In this document: positions 8,653-17,348 of the stretch, piece after piece | Numbering within the stretch: the stretch's first letter is position 1 | Layout of the letters: every line of letters begins with the position of its first letter | NCBI RefSeq assembly: GCF_012926505.1 | Contig: NZ_JABBNT010000001.1 | Coordinates: 558,001-622,000 of the forward strand | Reading direction: 5' to 3' | DNA length: 64,000 bases | Source of the DNA: Pacificispira spongiicola | GTDB lineage: Bacteria; Pseudomonadota; Alphaproteobacteria; UBA8366; Aestuariispiraceae | The notes under the pieces: model-generated | What the model saw: the letters and a program-made list of their open reading frames with translations, nothing else | The model's database searches: none | What the model was told of the DNA's origin: nothing | Made by a program: the position numbers and the translations under genes

Positions 8653-9022
8653 CCGGCAGGCGCTCGTAAAACGCCCCGGCGGCGTCCCAATGATCGATAT
8701 GGGACCGAACGAGCCCGTCCGGGGCGAATTCCACAATGCTCATCCCGTCGAAGGTCCATGGCTGTCCGCGCAGAGTGGAGTCGAAACGCCATTCCAGGAG
8801 GCAGGTATCGCCGTCGCTGAGCATGCGACGGACCTGAAAACGAACCTCCCCCAATTCGCGGTACATATGCTCAAACACCGCCCGCATCGCATCGACGCCA
8901 CGCACGTCGTTGAACGGGTCCTTGAAGCAAACATCCGCCGTCGCGATACCGTCCAGATCGGACAACCGCTCGGGGCTCAGCGTTTCCAGGAAGTGCTTGT
9001 ACCGTTCCGCAGGCGTGGTCAT
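8597..9022 (-). CDS. SnoaL/NTF2-like protein
   Basis: A 141-residue NTF2-fold protein (YKHFLETLSPERLSDLDGIATADVCFKDPFNDVRG; later SHIDHWDAAGAFYE). The family includes small isomerases, cyclases and binding proteins; no specific reaction can be assigned. It is the last gene of a leftward sigma-E operon and its ATG overlaps the SDR stop. Homologues commonly accompany the RpoE-associated SDR and CFA genes. Confidence 0.8.
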   Translation of the reverse strand: MTTPAERYKHFLETLSPERLSDLDGIATADVCFKDPFNDVRGVDAMRAVFEHMYRELGEVRFQVRRMLSDGDTCLLEWRFDSTLRGQPWTFDGMSIVEFAPDGLVRSHIDHWDAAGAFYERLPVIGWLLSRIRRKVGVRHR

Positions 9023-9777
9023 TCGGGGATCATCCGCCGGGTCAGGGAAAACAGCAATCGGTTCGGCAGCAACCGCATCAGTTTCATGATCACCGCGAAC
9101 CGCCAGGGAAAGGCGATTTCGAAGGCCCGCCCCTTCAAACCTTTGACAATCGCATCGGCTGCACGCTCCGCCGTGATCAGGAAAGGCATTGGAAATTCGT
9201 TACGGTCCGTCAGTGGCGTTTCGACGAAGCCCGGATTGATCAGTTTCAGATCGACGCCATGGCGGGCAAGGTCCGGCTGCAGCGCCTCGCACATATTGAT
9301 CAGCCCGGCCTTGGTCGCGCCATAGGCGGCGGATGTCGGCAGGCCCCGGTAGCCTGCGACGGATGCGACGACAGCCAACGTCCCGCGGCCGCGTTCGATG
9401 AAGCGCGGCATCAATGCCCCCAGGCAATGGACATTGCCCATCAGGTTCACGTCACACAGTTTCCGGAAGGCATCGATATCGAAATCCACTGCCTGCATCG
9501 GCGCGTGGGTTCCCGCGTTCAATACGGTGAGGGCCAGCGGGCCCATCGTCGCTTCGATGGCGGCGACCGTCTCGAAAATCGCATCCCTGTCGGTAATATC
9601 GACGGGAAAGACCTCAATCGACCCGGCCGGGCATTCCGCCGCCAGACTGTCCAGATCGGCCCGCGTGCGCGCGCTGACCGCGACACGCCAATTGTCCTGC
9701 GCCAGTTTGCGGGCGACCGCGCGGCCAATCCCCTTCCCGGCCCCCGTTACCCAGGCTACCTGCTGACGATCAGTCAT
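9019..9777 (-). CDS. SDR family oxidoreductase
   Basis: A classical short-chain dehydrogenase of about 252 residues with TGAGKGIGRAVA (NAD(P) binding), NAG (VLNAGTH) and the catalytic YGATK (Tyr and Lys). ATG 9777 is preferred over GTG 9786 because GGGAAG lies 8 nt upstream. It overlaps the upstream gene by 8 nt. The C-terminal hydrophobic stretch (FPWRFAVIMKLMRLLPNRLLF) suggests membrane association, as in SDRs acting on lipids. Confidence 0.87.
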   Translation of the reverse strand: MTDRQQVAWVTGAGKGIGRAVARKLAQDNWRVAVSARTRADLDSLAAECPAGSIEVFPVDITDRDAIFETVAAIEATMGPLALTVLNAGTHAPMQAVDFDIDAFRKLCDVNLMGNVHCLGALMPRFIERGRGTLAVVASVAGYRGLPTSAAYGATKAGLINMCEALQPDLARHGVDLKLINPGFVETPLTDRNEFPMPFLITAERAADAIVKGLKGRAFEIAFPWRFAVIMKLMRLLPNRLLFSLTRRMIPE

Positions 9778-10504
9778 TCGCCGCACTTCCCACCGTCATG
9801 CCTTGGCACAGACGGCAGCGATAATCGAAGTCCGACCCGTCCGGCCCCTTGAAGCGCAGGCGGACCCAGCGCCCGGCATCGTCGTACCAGACTTCCGCCT
9901 CCACATCGCCGCTATAGGTATAATGGGTGGCCGAAACCAAGCCGCGTTCCGTCGCGACGTCTTCGCGCCCGACTGTGTCAATGGTCACATCCGCGACCGT
10001 TCCGGTCAGGGTATTCAGCACCCGGCTTTGCGTCAGAACATCCGCGTTCCAATGGTTGGTGGGGAAAAGCGGGGCGTCCGCAATCCCTGCTTCCGACCCG
10101 GCCTCAATACGGAACCTGCCGCCATCCTTTACCGCTCGTATTTCCGAGAAATCGCCATCGTCATCCACTGTGGCCGTTATCGCGTCGAGCCACCCGTCGC
10201 GCCACAGCGCTTTCGACCGGTACCGATATTCGTAAACTGTCAGTCCCAGCATCGTGATATCGACCCTGAAATCGACATCGACATGCAAGCCCTCGGGCGT
10301 ATCTCGGAACAGGACGGTATGCGATCCGACCGGGCTACCGTTTCGGAAAACGTCGAAGGCGATTCGGTCGCCATAAAGCGCCGCGACCTGGTCCGCGCGC
10401 CCGCCCGCCGGCTTCCCGCCATATGCGGCAACCGGCGCGGCCAGGGCACACAGGCCAGCCCAGAAGGCAAAAACCGCTATACCTGTTCTTCGGACGGAAA
10501 CCAT
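9770..10504 (-). CDS. Secreted DUF6134-like protein
   Basis: A 244-residue protein with a cleavable signal peptide (GIAVFAFWAGLCALAAPVAAYG). The mature part has a beta-rich layout with GDRIAFDVFRNGSPVGSHTVLF and ends in a CRLCQG motif. It resembles DUF6134 proteins that accompany RpoE-linked SDR/CFA clusters; the function is unknown. It is the first gene of the leftward operon, has GAGGG before the ATG, and sits about 30 nt downstream of a sigma-E-like promoter. Confidence 0.75.
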   Translation of the reverse strand: MVSVRRTGIAVFAFWAGLCALAAPVAAYGGKPAGGRADQVAALYGDRIAFDVFRNGSPVGSHTVLFRDTPEGLHVDVDFRVDITMLGLTVYEYRYRSKALWRDGWLDAITATVDDDGDFSEIRAVKDGGRFRIEAGSEAGIADAPLFPTNHWNADVLTQSRVLNTLTGTVADVTIDTVGREDVATERGLVSATHYTYSGDVEAEVWYDDAGRWVRLRFKGPDGSDFDYRCRLCQGMTVGSAAND

Positions 10505-10537
10505 GATCCCTCATCATCGTGAAAGGACATCCATTCC

Positions 10538-10567
10538 TTTCTACGGATGATGGGGGGCGGCGGATCA
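10538..10567 (-). promoter_or_regulatory. Sigma-E-type promoter for the DUF6134/SDR/SnoaL operon
   Basis: On the minus strand TGATCC (10567-10562), an 18-nt spacer and TAGAAA (10543-10538). This has the same form and spacing as the two divergent elements at 3189-3277. It places the transcript start near 10531, just ahead of the ATG at 10504, and makes this convergent operon part of the same regulon. Confidence 0.65.
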
Positions 10568-10602
10568 GACAATATTTTGCCGATCGCATCCAATACGGCG
10601 AT

Positions 10603-11799
10603 TTAAGATGCCGCGACGTTCCGCGGAACCGACGCGCCCATCGCCTCCACAAGGATCGATCGCAGCCCGGCCGGGTCCAACGGCACCGGATTCCCGCCCG
10701 CACAGGGATCTTTCGCGCCCATCTCGCACACCCGGTCCACGGCGATATCGGTCAACCCCATATCGGCCAAGGTGTTCGGAATGGACAATTCGCGCCGCAA
10801 GTCTTCGATCCAGTCGACGACGCCATCCGCCGTGTGTGACGGCAGGTCCAGGAACCGGGCCAGAACCGACAGTTTCCCTTCGATCACCGGCATATTGAAG
10901 CGCAGGACATAGGGCATCAGAACCGCATTCAGCAGGCCGTGATGCACGTCGTAAAGCGCGCCCAACGGATGGGCCAGGGCATGGATCGCACCCAACCCCT
11001 TCTGCAAGGCAACCCCACCCATACCGGACGCGACCAACATCTGGCCACGGGCTTCCAAGTCGGCACTATTCGCCACCGCGACCGGCAGCCAGTCCTTGAC
11101 GATCCGCATCGCGTTCAGGGCAACGCCTTCCGCCATCGGATGGAAACCGGGCGCGCTGTACCCTTCCAGCGCATGGGACAGGGCGTCCATACCGGTCGCC
11201 GCCGTCACATGCGGCGGCAGGCCAACCGTCAGTTCCGGGTCCATGACGACGAGGTCCGGCATCATACGCGGGTGAAAAACGATAACCTTCCGCTGTTCGC
11301 CTTCATGGGTGATGACGGAAGACCGGCCGAATTCGGACCCCGTTCCCGCCGTTGTCGAAAGCGCGATCAGCGGCACGGGGTCGGTCATCGACGCGCGTTT
11401 CCAGTTGTCGCCGATATCTTCCAGGTCCCACATCGGGATGGTCTGCCGGGCCATCAGCGCGATGGCCTTCGCCGCGTCCAACGCACTGCCGCCGCCGATG
11501 GCGACGATGCAGTCATGCCGACCGTCGAAAAACACGCGGACGCCGTCGTCGACATTGGTCCCGGTCGGGTTCGGCTTCACATTCCAGTACAAATCGGCAG
11601 CAAGTCCCCCCGCCTTCAGCACCTCCAGCGCCCGTTGGACCGGAAACAGGTCCTTCATACCCGCATCTGTGACGACCAGGGGCCGCTTGCGCTTCAGGTC
11701 GCGGACCATATCGGCCAATTCGCCGATCCGGCCCTTGCCGAAACGGACGGGGGTCGGGAAGCTCCAATTGCTCGCGGTGCTCTGGGGTACGCTCGTCAT
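10603..11799 (-). CDS. Iron-containing alcohol dehydrogenase
   Basis: A 398-residue group III alcohol dehydrogenase. The nucleotide site GGGSALDAAKAIAL and metal-ligand segments GMDALSHALEGY and IHALAHPLGALYDVHHG are present. It is the last gene of the polyamine-type transporter operon, 19 nt after a permease gene, with AAGGA before its ATG. It could reduce or oxidise an aldehyde/alcohol derived from the imported compound; the substrate is not predictable from sequence. Confidence 0.9.
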   Translation of the reverse strand: MTSVPQSTASNWSFPTPVRFGKGRIGELADMVRDLKRKRPLVVTDAGMKDLFPVQRALEVLKAGGLAADLYWNVKPNPTGTNVDDGVRVFFDGRHDCIVAIGGGSALDAAKAIALMARQTIPMWDLEDIGDNWKRASMTDPVPLIALSTTAGTGSEFGRSSVITHEGEQRKVIVFHPRMMPDLVVMDPELTVGLPPHVTAATGMDALSHALEGYSAPGFHPMAEGVALNAMRIVKDWLPVAVANSADLEARGQMLVASGMGGVALQKGLGAIHALAHPLGALYDVHHGLLNAVLMPYVLRFNMPVIEGKLSVLARFLDLPSHTADGVVDWIEDLRRELSIPNTLADMGLTDIAVDRVCEMGAKDPCAGGNPVPLDPAGLRSILVEAMGASVPRNVAAS

Positions 11800-11818
11800 G
11801 TTGGGGTCCTTGATTGTC

Positions 11819-12655
11819 TTACGCGGTTGGAACGGCGGCGGATTGGCGCTTCAACGCGCGCCGCCGCATGAATTCGGCAAACGCGACCAGCAGCAATGCC
11901 GGAACGAGGTTCAGGGTGGCCAGCGCCGGGTAGATCGGCGACGAGCCGACGGCGATCCCGCTATAGACGAAGATCGGCAATGTCCGCGCCGTCCCGGCTA
12001 GGGAATAAGAAACGTAGAAGTTCCCCCAGGACAGCAGGAAGGCGAAAATCGCGGCGGAAAAGATACCCGGCCACAGCAGCGGCAGCGTGATTTCCCGAAA
12101 CACCTGCCATCCATTGGCCCCGGCGTCGCGGGCCGCATCCTCCAGCGTGTCGTCGAAACCGAAGACCTGCACCGCCACGATCACCAGCGCGAAGGGCGTG
12201 ATATAGACGATATGCCCGATGATGACGGTAACCAGCCCGGTGGAGAAGTTCAGCCAATTCCCCAGCACGGAGAACCACAGCAACATGACGACGCCAAGCA
12301 GCAATTGCGGAAACAGCAACGGCGCAAAGGTCACGACCTGGAAGGCCCGTTGCAGTCGGAAGCGATAGCGAATCCAGGCGACCGCCCCAGCCGTACCCAG
12401 CGCCGTGGCGAAGACGGTCGATACCGCGGCGACGGCGGCGGAGTTGGTCACGGCGGGCAGGAAGTCCGGCTTGGCCAGCAATTCGCCGTACCATTCGAAG
12501 GAAAACCCTTCCATCGGCAGGGACAGGACACGGCTGGACGAGAAGGAAAACGCCACCAGCGTCGCGATCGGCGCATAGAAGAACAACAGCAGCAGCACGA
12601 TGCTGCCGATCAGCATCGTATCGACCAGGGCGCCTTTGAAACGATCGGACATCAT
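11819..12655 (-). CDS. ABC transporter permease, PotC-like
   Basis: A 278-residue inner-membrane permease with about six membrane spans and the EAA loop EDAARDAGANGWQVFREITLP. It belongs to the spermidine/putrescine (PotC) branch and should form a heterodimeric channel with the adjacent PotB-like protein. The start overlaps the upstream permease stop (ATGA). The actual cargo may be a polyamine or another small cationic or organic compound. Confidence 0.9.
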   Translation of the reverse strand: MMSDRFKGALVDTMLIGSIVLLLLFFYAPIATLVAFSFSSSRVLSLPMEGFSFEWYGELLAKPDFLPAVTNSAAVAAVSTVFATALGTAGAVAWIRYRFRLQRAFQVVTFAPLLFPQLLLGVVMLLWFSVLGNWLNFSTGLVTVIIGHIVYITPFALVIVAVQVFGFDDTLEDAARDAGANGWQVFREITLPLLWPGIFSAAIFAFLLSWGNFYVSYSLAGTARTLPIFVYSGIAVGSSPIYPALATLNLVPALLLVAFAEFMRRRALKRQSAAVPTA

Positions 12656-13527
12656 GCGGCGCCCCCTTTGGTCGCTTTCCGGCGCAACGTGAAGAAACCG
12701 AACGCCGCCAGCGTCAGCGCACCGATGACGATCAGCACGATGGTCAGCGCCGCCCCTAGCGGCCAGTTCACCCGCGTTTCGAAGCTCTGTCGGATCAGTT
12801 CCGACGCCATCGGGGATGTGCCGCCGCCGAGAACACGCGGTTCCAGAAACGCGCCGAGGCTCAAGACGAAAACCAGCACCGCGCCGGAATACAGGCCCGG
12901 TTTGGACAAGGGCAGCGTCACCTCGAAGAAGGTCCGCAAGCGCGACGCCCCGGCATCGTAGGATGCCAGGATCAGATCCCGGTCGATCCGCATCAGCGAC
13001 AAATAAATCGTGAACATCGGATAGACCGCGAGGTTATACAGCATCCCGATCATCGTTGCCGTCGGCGTATAGAGCAGGTTCAACGTTTCCGGCGGGAAAC
13101 CGACCTTCGCCAGCAGCCAGTTCAGGACGCCGTTGTTATCCAAGACCAAAATCCAGCCGAAGGTCTTCAACACCGCATCCGTCAGGAAGGCAAAGATGAT
13201 CAATATCTGGATTTGCGTGCTGTAGGTCTTAAGCCGCGTCGCCAGTGCATAGGCACAGGGATAGGCGATCAGCACCGACAGCACGACGCAGATCAGCGCC
13301 ATACTGACCGTGCGCAGCATGATCGTCCAATAGTGCGGTTTGGAAAAAATCTCCGTCCAAATGGTCAGATCCCAGGTCCAGGCCAGCCGGTAGTACTGCG
13401 TGGTCTGGAAGGTCAGCACCGTCGTCATGACCAGCGGGATGACGAAGAAGAACAGCATGACCGCCGCCAGGGGCGTAACCGATCCGATCAGAACCGGGTC
13501 CGTCCAGGATTTCCGTTCGATCTTCAT
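12652..13527 (-). CDS. ABC transporter permease, PotB-like
   Basis: A permease of about 291 residues with the EAA loop LASYDAGASRLRTFFEVTLP and six predicted membrane spans. ATG 13527 is chosen because GGAG lies 5 nt upstream; a GTG at 13533 overlapping the ATPase stop is the alternative. It is the partner of the downstream PotC-like permease. Confidence 0.88.
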   Translation of the reverse strand: MKIERKSWTDPVLIGSVTPLAAVMLFFFVIPLVMTTVLTFQTTQYYRLAWTWDLTIWTEIFSKPHYWTIMLRTVSMALICVVLSVLIAYPCAYALATRLKTYSTQIQILIIFAFLTDAVLKTFGWILVLDNNGVLNWLLAKVGFPPETLNLLYTPTATMIGMLYNLAVYPMFTIYLSLMRIDRDLILASYDAGASRLRTFFEVTLPLSKPGLYSGAVLVFVLSLGAFLEPRVLGGGTSPMASELIRQSFETRVNWPLGAALTIVLIVIGALTLAAFGFFTLRRKATKGGAA

Positions 13528-13529
13528 GG

Positions 13530-14624
13530 TCACTCCGACAGCAGGAAGGCGCGGGACGGATCGAAAGCGACACGCACTGCCTGCCCCACTTCCGCGGGCA
13601 GCACGATGGATCCCGGCAGATCCATGACCAGCGGCGCATCAAGACCGGAGACGCGGATACGGTATTGGGTCGACGATCCCTTGATGAAGAATTCATCGAC
13701 CATACCGTTCAGAACCCACAGCCCCGGTTCGGGGTCGCCCGTCACGAAACGGATGGTTTCCGGACGGACCAGCAGGGCCGGCCCCTTGTCCGTCAAATCG
13801 GGGGAAATATGATCGGCCGGCATGTCGGTCGGTTGGCCTTCGACCAGCGGGGACGACACGGTGGCCGCATCGCCCTTCCGCGCCACATCGACCGGCAGGA
13901 AATTGGTTTCGCCGATGAAGCCCGCGACGAACATATTGGCGGGGCGATAGTAGATATCGGTGGGCGTGCCGATCTGGACGACATTGCCGCCGCGCATCAC
14001 ACAGATGCGATCCGCCAGCATCATCGCCTCTTCCAGGTCATGGGTGACGAGAACGAAGCTGGTGCCGATTTCACGGTGCAGCTTCTTCAATTCCGCCTGT
14101 AGCGATTTCTTCAGCTTCGCGTCCAGCGCGCTCATCGGTTCGTCCAGCAGCAGCACGCTGGGCTGGGAGACCAGGGCGCGGGCCAGCGCGACGCGCTGTT
14201 GCTCCCCGCCCGACAATTGCGCCGGGAACCGGTCCAGATATTCCGGCTTCAGATGCATCAGATCCAACATGGCGCGCACACGTTCCTTGACGGTCGGCGC
14301 ATCCACTTTCTGAAGCTTCAGGGGAAACCCGATATTGTCGGCGACGCTTTTATGCGGAAACAGCGCCAGTTTCTGAAAGACCATGCGGGTCGGGCGGGCC
14401 GCCGCCGGAACGCCGCGCATGTCCTTGCCCTGGATTTTCAACCCCCCGTCGGTCGGATCTTCGAATCCTGCGAGAATTTTCAACAATGTGGTCTTGCCGC
14501 AGCCTGACGGTCCGACAAGCGCCACGAATTCCCCCGCACCGACCTGCAGGGAAACCCCGTGCAACGCGCGGTTGGCCCCGTAATCCTTCACAATATCGAC
14601 GGCATCAATGATCGGTGTGGGCAA
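13530..14624 (-). CDS. ABC transporter ATP-binding protein, PotA-like
   Basis: A 364-residue ATPase with Walker A GPSGCGKTT, signature LSGGEQQRVALARAL, Walker B VLLLDEP and H-loop VTHD, followed by a C-terminal TOBE domain typical of PotA/CysA-type subunits. The start appears to be TTG 14624, with AGGA 9 nt upstream; no in-frame ATG precedes the Walker A region. It energises the two downstream permeases. Confidence 0.9.
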   Translation of the reverse strand: MPTPIIDAVDIVKDYGANRALHGVSLQVGAGEFVALVGPSGCGKTTLLKILAGFEDPTDGGLKIQGKDMRGVPAAARPTRMVFQKLALFPHKSVADNIGFPLKLQKVDAPTVKERVRAMLDLMHLKPEYLDRFPAQLSGGEQQRVALARALVSQPSVLLLDEPMSALDAKLKKSLQAELKKLHREIGTSFVLVTHDLEEAMMLADRICVMRGGNVVQIGTPTDIYYRPANMFVAGFIGETNFLPVDVARKGDAATVSSPLVEGQPTDMPADHISPDLTDKGPALLVRPETIRFVTGDPEPGLWVLNGMVDEFFIKGSSTQYRIRVSGLDAPLVMDLPGSIVLPAEVGQAVRVAFDPSRAFLLSE

Positions 14625-14658
14625 GCTGAAAAATCCTCAAATTCCAATGAACGACAAC

Positions 14659-14689
14659 GGGTGGGTCCGCCGGAAAGACGGACCCACCC
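14659..14689 (-). terminator. Intra-operon GC-rich hairpin between binding-protein and ATPase genes
   Basis: An 11-bp perfect inverted repeat GGGTGGGTCCG / CGGACCCACCC with a 9-nt loop. No clear U-tract follows on the minus strand, so it is more likely an mRNA-stabilising or attenuating hairpin that keeps binding-protein expression above that of the membrane subunits. Confidence 0.6.
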
Positions 14690-14707
14690 CTGTTTCGGCC
14701 GGACCGC

Positions 14708-15850
14708 TTAGCGCGCGGCCAATTCCTCCTGCCAGATCGCCAGCATATCATCGATATTCGGCGCGACGGTATGGAACTGACTGTTGTCCCAGGCGGTCCA
14801 CATGTAATCCATCTGCAGGGCCGATTTCTCCGCGTCGGAGAACAGGGCTTCGGCCTTCTGGTTCGGAACCAGGTTGCAGGTGGCGTCCGTGATCGCCAAT
14901 TCCTTGGCGACGGCCGGGGACACAATGTATTTCAGGAAGTCCGCGGCGACCTTGGAGTCCTTGCCGTTGTCGATCAGGCCGGTGGCTTCCATCCAGATGA
15001 TGCCCTGCTTCAACCCGTCCTTCGGATCCGGCACGATCGACTGGATATAGTCGTGGCCCTTCAGGCGCAGCGAGGACGTGCAGTAGGTACCGCCGCCGAT
15101 CAGCGCCCGGAACGATCCGTCCAGCAGGCCTTTCTGCGCGACGGCAAGGTCGCCGACGATGGCGCGGGTATTCTTGAACGCCGCGCGCAGGACCGTGCGG
15201 ACTTCGTCCAGGGCCGCCTGGTCGAGTTCTTCATACGGGTTGATCCCGGCATAGAGGACCAGCGGCATGATCGGCCAATCGCCCCAATCCAGCAGGCAGA
15301 TTTTGTCCTTATAGGCCGCGTCGAAAACCGGCGCGTAGCTGGACCAGGTTTCCAGCTTGTCGAATTTCGTGTTCACCGTCGGACCGACCCAGCCCCAACG
15401 CGTCGGCAGGCCCGTCGCCTTGCCGTCGAACTGCAGCGGTTCGAACGGTGCGCGGAACTGCGGATAGAAATCCGAATATTGCTTGGCGAAGTCGTTATCG
15501 TCGATGAAGCGGCAGAAGCCCGCCGGGCCCATGCGCTGAATCCACGGGCTGTCCGACGAGACGAGATCGAATTCGCGATACGCACCGGCTGCCAGCTTGG
15601 CGAAGCCGCCGGCGGAGTCGGTGATCAGATCGATGGAGACCGTCGCGTCGTTGCGCTTCTGGAACGGCTCCAGAATCGACGGCGCGTTATACCCTTCCCA
15701 GCACATGTAGTTCAGGCTTTCGGACGCGAAGGCCCCTTGAGGGAATCCCCCGGCCGCCGCCGCGATACCCAGACCACCCATGCCTTTCAGCATCGTGCGG
15801 CGGTTCAATTCGCCCATGACAGGGCCATTACCTGCAATTCGCTTTGTCAT
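14708..15850 (-). CDS. Extracellular solute-binding protein, polyamine type (PotD-like)
   Basis: A 380-residue periplasmic binding protein. The N-terminus carries a twin-arginine motif (NRRTMLKG) followed by a short hydrophobic stretch, so it may be exported folded via Tat. The mature protein begins near ESLNYMCWEGYNAP, characteristic of PotD/PotF-like proteins. ATG 15850 has AAGGA upstream; the frame extends further but without a better start. It lies directly after the GS-like gene. Confidence 0.88.
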   Translation of the reverse strand: MTKRIAGNGPVMGELNRRTMLKGMGGLGIAAAAGGFPQGAFASESLNYMCWEGYNAPSILEPFQKRNDATVSIDLITDSAGGFAKLAAGAYREFDLVSSDSPWIQRMGPAGFCRFIDDNDFAKQYSDFYPQFRAPFEPLQFDGKATGLPTRWGWVGPTVNTKFDKLETWSSYAPVFDAAYKDKICLLDWGDWPIMPLVLYAGINPYEELDQAALDEVRTVLRAAFKNTRAIVGDLAVAQKGLLDGSFRALIGGGTYCTSSLRLKGHDYIQSIVPDPKDGLKQGIIWMEATGLIDNGKDSKVAADFLKYIVSPAVAKELAITDATCNLVPNQKAEALFSDAEKSALQMDYMWTAWDNSQFHTVAPNIDDMLAIWQEELAAR

Positions 15851-15888
15851 TTTACGTTCCTTTCGTTCTTCACGCGATAAGGCACGGA

Positions 15889-17232
15889 TCAGACGACCCC
15901 CAGGTACCGCCTTATCTCCCATTCACTCACCTGTTTCTGATATTCAGCGAATTCGACGTCGCGGCTTTCTGTGAAGCTGTCGACGAAGTCGTCACCGAAA
16001 ATGTCGCGCGCAACCGAACTCTCCCGCAGCCGGGCAGAGGCTTCGTGCAGATCCCGCGGAAAGACCGCGTCGGGTTTCGGTGTCGTGGCATAGAAATCCT
16101 CGCCGCTGCCGGGCGACGGTTCCATGCCGTTACGGATGCCGTGCAAGCCGGCCCCGATCAAAAGCGCCAGCGCCAGATAGGGATTGGTATCGGCGGACGG
16201 CACGCGGAATTCGACACGGGTCGATTCCGGCGCGTCGTTGATGACGCGAACGGCGGCGGTGCGGTTCTGCACGCCCCAATTCGACGCGGTCGGGGCCCAG
16301 GCCCCTGGCACCAGACGCTTATAGGCATTCACCGTGGACGAACACATGGCCAGCAGTTCCGGCATCAGCGCCGTCAAACCGCCGATAAAATGGCGGGCGG
16401 TCTCGCTCAATCCATCCGGCGCCGACGGGTCGGCGAACACCGGATTGCCGGATTTGTCGCGCAGGGAAACATGCAGATGCCCCGACTGCCCCGACAGATT
16501 CGGCGACAGCTTGGACATGAAACTGACCGTCTTGCCGTGGCGCGCGAAATAGGCGCGGGCGAAGTTCTTGAACAACATCGCATCGTCCGGCGCCTTCATC
16601 CCCTTCGCATAGGTCAGCGGCGCCTCGAAGCAGCCCGGCCCCAGTTCCGTATGGATGGCGTCCAGCGCGATGCCCATCGTGGACATCGTATCGTCCAACC
16701 CTTGGAGGAGATCGCCGTGAAGCGCGGAGGTGCCGAGCGAATAGGTGCGGTTCCCCTGCGCGAAATGGGTCAAGTCGCGGTATTGCTTGGCGCGCAGGCT
16801 TTCCGCCGTTTCGTCGAAAACGAAGAATTCGAATTCAAAGGCGGAAAAAACGTCGAACCCCATATCCGCCGCCTTGTCCATCTGCGCCTGACAGACATTG
16901 CGCGGCGACCGACGCCCGAAATCGCCCGTGAAATCGGCGAGGCACAGGGCCGTATCCTCGGCGAAGGGATAGGCGCGCACCGTATCGGCATGCAGCGTGG
17001 CCGGCCGGTCGACGAAAGATCCGTCGCGGAAGGTCTTTTCGGCGATGTCCCAGAAATATAGAACTTCGCAGAACAGATAACCGTTCTTGGCCAGTTTCAC
17101 CGCCTTGTCGGCGGAAACGAGCTTGTCGCGGAATTCGCCTTCCGGGTCGACCATGCCGATATGGACGGAACGGGCCCCGGTTTCCTGGAGTTTTTGTTCA
17201 AAGAGGGAAGAAGGATCGCTTATCTTGGACAT
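15889..17232 (-). CDS. Glutamine synthetase family protein (possible gamma-glutamyl-amine synthetase)
   Basis: A 447-residue GS-fold ligase. Visible are the N-terminal beta-grasp region, EFEFFVFDE, the ATP/glutamate-binding segment SGQSGHLHVSLRDKSG, NAYKRLVPG and the arginine-bearing RTAAVRV and VEFRVPSADTNPYLALA. It heads an operon for a polyamine-type importer, so it may glutamylate an imported amine as PuuA does. A plain GlnA role is less likely because the GlnA adenylylation-site context was not recognised. The length fits PuuA-like enzymes. Confidence 0.85.
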   Translation of the reverse strand: MSKISDPSSLFEQKLQETGARSVHIGMVDPEGEFRDKLVSADKAVKLAKNGYLFCEVLYFWDIAEKTFRDGSFVDRPATLHADTVRAYPFAEDTALCLADFTGDFGRRSPRNVCQAQMDKAADMGFDVFSAFEFEFFVFDETAESLRAKQYRDLTHFAQGNRTYSLGTSALHGDLLQGLDDTMSTMGIALDAIHTELGPGCFEAPLTYAKGMKAPDDAMLFKNFARAYFARHGKTVSFMSKLSPNLSGQSGHLHVSLRDKSGNPVFADPSAPDGLSETARHFIGGLTALMPELLAMCSSTVNAYKRLVPGAWAPTASNWGVQNRTAAVRVINDAPESTRVEFRVPSADTNPYLALALLIGAGLHGIRNGMEPSPGSGEDFYATTPKPDAVFPRDLHEASARLRESSVARDIFGDDFVDSFTESRDVEFAEYQKQVSEWEIRRYLGVV

Positions 17233-17282
17233 ATCTTTTTTCTCGGTGTTTGATAAAGCCTAGGCCCGTCGCGAATGCACCG

Positions 17283-17304
17283 AAATATCCCGATCGTGAT
17301 ATTT
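17283..17304. promoter_or_regulatory. 22-bp near-perfect palindrome between divergent GS-like and luxR genes
   Basis: AAATATCC-CGATCG-TGATATTT style dyad: 10 of 11 base pairs match across the centre at 17293/17294. It lies between the divergent starts at 17232 and 17349 and is a good candidate operator for the LuxR-type regulator. Confidence 0.55.
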
Positions 17305-17348
17305 TACGGTTCTGTGTCACCGAAGCGGCGGGCGGGAGAAGGTGATCG

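Noticed and set aside
10939-11871. A 310-codon plus-strand frame.
   Set aside because: Antisense to the iron-dependent alcohol dehydrogenase; composition and lack of motifs mark it as non-coding.
14771-15880. A 369-codon plus-strand frame.
   Set aside because: Shadow of the periplasmic binding-protein gene, no domain recognised.
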